Origin: CBDCWQ01 sp965223435
Lineage (GTDB): Bacteria; Myxococcota; Kuafuiibacteriia; Kuafuiibacteriales; Kuafuiibacteriaceae
NCBI GenBank assembly: GCA_965223435.1
Contig: CBDCWQ010000023.1
Location: 434,001-498,000, forward strand
Length of the DNA: 64,000 bases
Reading direction: 5' to 3'
The stretch's first letter is position 1; every line of letters begins with the position of its first letter. The notes beneath the pieces were generated by a model. The model was given only the letters and a program-made list of their open reading frames with translations, was not told where the DNA came from and did not search any database. A program made the position numbers and the translations under genes. Shown piece after piece: positions 61,901 through 64,000 of the stretch.

Positions 61901-64000
61901 TGTCTTGGAGTCGAGCACGGCCGCGCTGTGGTTTATCGACGTGTACGACGACGGCCATCAAGAAATGCCGGAGCGGCCCCTCCACAACTACGCCCGCGGG
62001 GTTGACTACCAAGGGCAAGCCACGGTCCTCGACCGCTCTTGGACTGCGCTGAACGAGCGTGGATACGGGTTGAAGGACACCAGTATTCTTCGGCCGATGT
62101 TTCGAGAGCGTACGGAGGAGGGCTTTAGTTACCCGGTTCACGGCTATTTCGAAGGCGCTCTGCCCTATGAGGGAAAAAGGGTTCGCCTCTGGCTCGGCCA
62201 GGGCGGGCAAGAACAGCTTGCTCGTACACGCGTCTTGTTTGCGGACGGGGCGAAAGAACAACCACCCCTGACAGAAATCGTGGACGTCCCTATCAACAGC
62301 ACCTACGTCAGCGTCCACGCCTGGGCCGAAAAACGCCCGCCCGACGACTGGAGAAGTTGGATTAATTCCCTCGGTTGGTTTGATGAGGTGCACTATGTTT
62401 TCCGAGGCTTCGTGGAAAAAAGCCAGGGCGAAGACTTTATCATGCTCTCCATGGTTTTCGACGACGAGGAGTGGTTTGTGGCCACCGCCCCTCTCGATCA
62501 TGAGGGGGCATTTACCGTGACGTTTAAGGAAGGTGATGCAGGCTATCCGGCGCTGAGGGTGCACGAATGGGAGGCCGACGATAACGGGGATATTGTGGGC
62601 CTTCCGGTCGCCCGTCTGATTCGCCCGTCGCGCGGGGAGGTGGTGGCGGCCTCGGCGGCGTTTGCGCCCGGTCTTACCCGAGAGGGGCGGACCCCGTACT
62701 TCGCGGGGAATGATGGGATGTGGTCCTTTCATCATCGGACCTTCGGCCGGGCGCGCTACGAGGTTTTTGATGCGACCGAAACGCCCCTGCGTCCCATCGC
62801 CTCCATCGGTGAAGAGGAGCAAGGTGTGGGGCTCATGGACTCAGAGATCGAAAATCAAGCGTTCGCGCCGGTTTCGCCCCCCGTGCCGTTCACGTTCATT
62901 GAAGACCAGGCGCTTGCGGTCTTGGCCGGCTTGAGCCGGGATGAGGTGGGGTCGGAGTCCGACGAGTGGACCCGGGGGCTTCCCGTGGCGATGCACGGAT
63001 TCACGCTCGGCGATTCGGCGTATGTCCAGTTCCCCTACATCGTGGACGCCCAAAAAGGCAGACCTATGGGGCCCTATTACCAGGTTGGCGCGCAGTTTTT
63101 GGCGGTTTACGCATTGGCCCATGCGGAGAAGAAGGGAGAGTATGTGGGGGTTGCTGAGCTGCGTCAGCTTGGTGATGTTGTTCGTTCGATCCGGAGCCTT
63201 TACGGCGTCGAGCCGGGTGAGGGCCTGCTCTTGAGCGGTGGGGGCGAGCCCCGAAAGGTTGCACGCGCGATCGGTATCTCTTCGTTGCCCGCATTGGCGT
63301 CCTCCACCGGTGGCGACCCGGAGGACGGGTTCCCGCGGTTTCGAACCTTGGCGCTCGAGGACCATGTATATGGTGCATTCGCGGTGCAGTCTTTGCTTCA
63401 GACGTGGCGCGGGGACGAAGAAACCAGAATTTTTCTCAGCGAAGAGCTCCAGCGGATTCAAGAGGCCGTGCGGACGTACTTTTGGGATCCGCGCGGTGCG
63501 GGACAACCCATTTTGCATTTGTGGTTGGAAGACGATGGGCGGGTTCGAGCTCTGAGCGAATCGGAGGCACCAGGGGACATGGCGTCGGCCGCTGCGCTCT
63601 ACCTCCTCTTTGGGCTCCACATGGGGCCCCCCGAAGATTTTGGCCGAACGCAGCGCGCGCTTCAGCTTCTGCTGCTGGGCTACAGCGACAGCAACCCAGG
63701 TTTGGAGGTGCATGCCCTGAGGCGTGACTTTTCCCAGACGAACGTCTTTAAAGCACTTGCGCTCAGGGCCGGAGCGTCGCTTGACCCGCGGCTCGAGGAG
63801 CTGGCATGGCGGTCCTTCCAAAGCCTGGGATCCCACGAGGACAAGCCTCTTTGGCGGTTGGCCGGGGAACAAATTCTCGAGCGCCCGAGAGGTATTTTTG
63901 GCGTCGAAGCGGGTCCCTTGTTTTTTTCCATTGCACCGTCGCTTGATGCGTCGAGTCCATTCGAAAAGGAGGCGCCCGCCTATCTCGACGTGCGCGGCCG
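55977..64000 (+). CDS. Giant lipoprotein with Ig-like, sialidase-like repeat and two (alpha/alpha)6-toroid-type regions (continues past window)
   Basis: I followed this frame codon by codon from the ATG at 55977 to the right edge and met no stop, giving at least 2,674 residues. A signal peptide ends at LSLLAC (Cys 39). Residues ~250-610 hold three Ig-like units of glucodextranase-B type (ALVVRGQVHGETLASLSLN; FTLSGKSW). A fibronectin-like unit follows (~610-720). Residues ~730-1380 contain BNR-like blades with SKDGGRDWSTPVEV and SADGGKTFGETPH. A (GSx)13 linker is at ~1403-1441. Residues ~1550-2020 and ~2295-2674 are helical with aromatic-rich loops (YWGTHYFPNSFSDPYIEQSD; GAFAVQSLLQTW), like six-hairpin glycosidases. 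I infer a surface carbohydrate-processing or binding protein; the family is not recognised. Confidence 0.75.
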   Translation, partial: MLRSAECSRENPSPLSPGRRSLFRRSPLMAAGFLSLLACSERSDLMESRSAEGFGVSHGALAAGWSLVSGKMASALLENAQLEWTAWEIGHAWDAEHVRLRPQFRPVRTLNEGAHYWLHVGSTAGAPGSLSPPSLADENQVGQFFFAKQSVPVSDVPGRVLGWHAGLQKAVVLEPNAELEAGNIYWIARAVADAAPKTGGPSEHDALSLVRFFSDTERGFSVPVEPLLAGSSEAGFLEAAPRLVVVYPPERTRTSSAALVVRGQVHGETLASLSLNGVVVTREPGAFSFLVRLEPGENLLSVVAQDAQGNRAQVHRQVFYESPVHRVASEGAAPIGFALHVVADRPGTTFDIVVGRGRHAPVRLASARLLAQGASPVHQRVPVLFREVLGVSTSSTAWIEVENTRPEGHRLAWRQTPLFEEPVPGAKDLAMPILDIESPKKRLVYTKASPFTLSGKSWDAHFSFVAVNGVVLTSTQGSFAAKLDLHPGENVVSILARDQFGHETQEVRRITWDRFAPELSVYGEGESVVYVPEVVIEGGAWDEHLDRVELVKESGGPGEVLPVINGRFSVAVQLHEGPNSMSVVAHDRAGHVRVVSVERTYDPGGFVSTRPPRPPTHLVGWADSDGAHLRWRPPTMLDDGTPIPMGVALRYRVTRQGPRETDAQSIPQGAHFDVDEPLYDGRLPDLGRAARFSVTAVIAGPSEAGLFSERSSVVTLAAKEAVGVTPPGAFESPSEVTEAHLNAVHPALTIAKTEAGVSTHMAYVARGSGVADEIYYAQSDRLAKQGSWRPPLRLSARSPGVRVTEVALGAYEDRVWVVWLEEEEGGSSGPGHRIYALSSADGGKTFGETPHGVDAGPGWKRSIDVGIDRLGHIHLVWGQDSRVFYLKDFEGAPENVFDETKRRVNDEVVLYLRMYEGDPCIDDPCGCLDPVEERYSLALESDPQQGGSLFGPHLTRTETRYVESPSLVVDADKVTIVARQTRRFDNLPVRNPDWSGAYGPFVEPPSKTGGAWCPKIGSTARQRGFRAAWKKDPYACAPIPPDDEMARYAEELEDPAATEHFALAEDFYSFDAGRPHAKEWYYYLYSGQWDETDKIHVAQRPVQEGAWSKEVRRLEPVPQVVGDVVEVAAREVTAETGWRRGAWIDDTLQSWRINTVDVFESQGEESAYCDPSQKQEVAPTPLGSSYPRVASGGDGTMVVVYEKGRAIVLTYSKDGGRDWSTPVEVARGRRPDVAMVSSDEFVVVYAAYPGGEGALETHGEASPEAGDEGLLFFVHGRLGAFEPATDGVASTDFSVRTAPLSQTDTDSLGSTPRLTSHDGLVVAAWTELEEPLDVNRIVTTRAAWQEDRVSSVRVEAPEVVVAHQAAPIRVECVDQFDMLSDGCEATYRSVLSASFQEPPGSRGSAGSTGSTGSAGSTGSTGSTGSTGSTGSTGSTGSDGSAASRGGVGSGNEGAFLGSPGSMQPTQTVWAEFSTHGEPLGLAMFDGASFLPTVGDEVQLARVDAGDVGGVNTELTQGVVESPNFSGNYRRAIRLRDELYHQELGAQREYLGDLEQTDEPLVQFDRVWAYTQGIALAQFARQGDARASALAEFLCAARKASGGGGGPPASRGWAFSWNTHLDDWADRRLVTGANAWAVHGVGSYIASAAFSVLDSGAQKSIARCYLQTLRGLEAHQTLGLMTAGETTAGLENATTPHKLGLEEDPKIEWAYYSILDAIGYAAHDPEQPAEVTRCRREETGDCVPLEPRVLSLSDFEALIVPVRAENVVTEHNLDVLSVLNHALKHWATISRYLEPQERAIDAELEAWRNTLRAAIFEKLWDPAGGRFITGGHFEAGRFEANPVTAIDNCSWLSLSVDYETLGDAERKQLATCLNYTLDAFVKELEFNQRTYWGTHYFPNSFSDPYIEQSDQNEALYHLEATTGLILGLRRYARAHPDDPKSTDFLEQAEWLWGEMQGFVRDNGFPYSSRRIQDLMTVLESSTAALWFIDVYDDGHQEMPERPLHNYARGVDYQGQATVLDRSWTALNERGYGLKDTSILRPMFRERTEEGFSYPVHGYFEGALPYEGKRVRLWLGQGGQEQLARTRVLFADGAKEQPPLTEIVDVPINSTYVSVHAWAEKRPPDDWRSWINSLGWFDEVHYVFRGFVEKSQGEDFIMLSMVFDDEEWFVATAPLDHEGAFTVTFKEGDAGYPALRVHEWEADDNGDIVGLPVARLIRPSRGEVVAASAAFAPGLTREGRTPYFAGNDGMWSFHHRTFGRARYEVFDATETPLRPIASIGEEEQGVGLMDSEIENQAFAPVSPPVPFTFIEDQALAVLAGLSRDEVGSESDEWTRGLPVAMHGFTLGDSAYVQFPYIVDAQKGRPMGPYYQVGAQFLAVYALAHAEKKGEYVGVAELRQLGDVVRSIRSLYGVEPGEGLLLSGGGEPRKVARAIGISSLPALASSTGGDPEDGFPRFRTLALEDHVYGAFAVQSLLQTWRGDEETRIFLSEELQRIQEAVRTYFWDPRGAGQPILHLWLEDDGRVRALSESEAPGDMASAAALYLLFGLHMGPPEDFGRTQRALQLLLLGYSDSNPGLEVHALRRDFSQTNVFKALALRAGASLDPRLEELAWRSFQSLGSHEDKPLWRLAGEQILERPRGIFGVEAGPLFFSIAPSLDASSPFEKEAPAYLDVRG
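60183..60299 (+). repeat. In-frame 9-bp minisatellite, 13 units, encoding Gly-Ser-Xaa
   Basis: Thirteen 9-base units of GGTTCAACG type run end to end, encoding Gly-Ser-Thr, -Ala or -Asp. Variation is nearly confined to the third codon and to silent changes (TCA/TCT/TCC). The unit length is a multiple of three, so changes in copy number keep the frame. It lies between the BNR-like and toroid regions of the giant lipoprotein and should act as a flexible linker. Confidence 0.95.

Overview
The window looks like a stretch of chromosome from a GC-rich deltaproteobacterium-type organism, most likely a member of the Myxococcota or Bradymonadota. The inference rests on several lineage-typical features: many lipoproteins with clear lipoboxes, a myxococcal cysteine-rich repeat (CGNGxxExxETCDDGN type) joined to HAF repeats, an FHA + DUF4388-type protein, a Hanks-type kinase fused to a receiver domain, TPR/cyclic-nucleotide proteins, and a DivIVA-domain protein. 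Species cannot be assigned from the sequence alone.

Layout. 1-8.3 kb: the end of a dihaem peroxidase, a lipoprotein with three repeats and a TIM-barrel-like region, and a cluster for a multi-subunit flavin/iron-sulfur amino-acid dehydrogenase with proC inside it. 8.35-11.1 kb: a potassium-channel gene fused to an LtrA-type membrane domain, cut in two by a small IS200-like element. 11.1-23.5 kb: envelope and signalling genes (DUF547, HAF lipoprotein, hemerythrin-like, PAS-GGDEF-EAL, DivIVA, response regulator, Fpg glycosylase, FHA, TPR, cNMP-binding). 23.5-30.1 kb: a minus-strand block with P5C dehydrogenase (pruA), colC, colD, gmd and two glycosyltransferases. This is a GDP-colitose pathway in which colD carries an in-frame TAG and gmd a frameshift. 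30.4-34.5 kb: gap, pgk, tpiA, secG and tRNA-Leu(GAG). 34.6-48.3 kb: 5'-nucleotidase, TerB-like protein, mreB, holA, two lipoproteins, a CCA/poly(A) nucleotidyltransferase, kinase-receiver fusion, cytochrome c, SprT-like protease, AMMECR1 and a LolC/E permease. 48.5-52.8 kb: rseP followed by the conserved set rpsP-khpA-rimM-trmD-rplS. 52.9-64 kb: an SMC/YhaN-like membrane protein with a degenerate ATP site, and a very large lipoprotein that runs off the right edge.

How genes work together. gap, pgk and tpiA give the central triose section of glycolysis. The oxidoreductase cluster, proC and pruA point to proline or a related imino acid being oxidised to P5C and on to glutamate, although the substrate is inferred. 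gmd, colD and colC would convert GDP-mannose to GDP-L-colitose for surface polysaccharide, transferred by the adjacent glycosyltransferases; two of the three synthesis genes look broken as read.

The most unusual items are the LtrA-Kir fusion and its insertional disruption, the doubly damaged colitose pathway, the SMC-like protein without a Walker A motif, the giant lipoprotein with an in-frame 9-bp minisatellite, and a perfect 30-bp-arm palindrome upstream of rseP.
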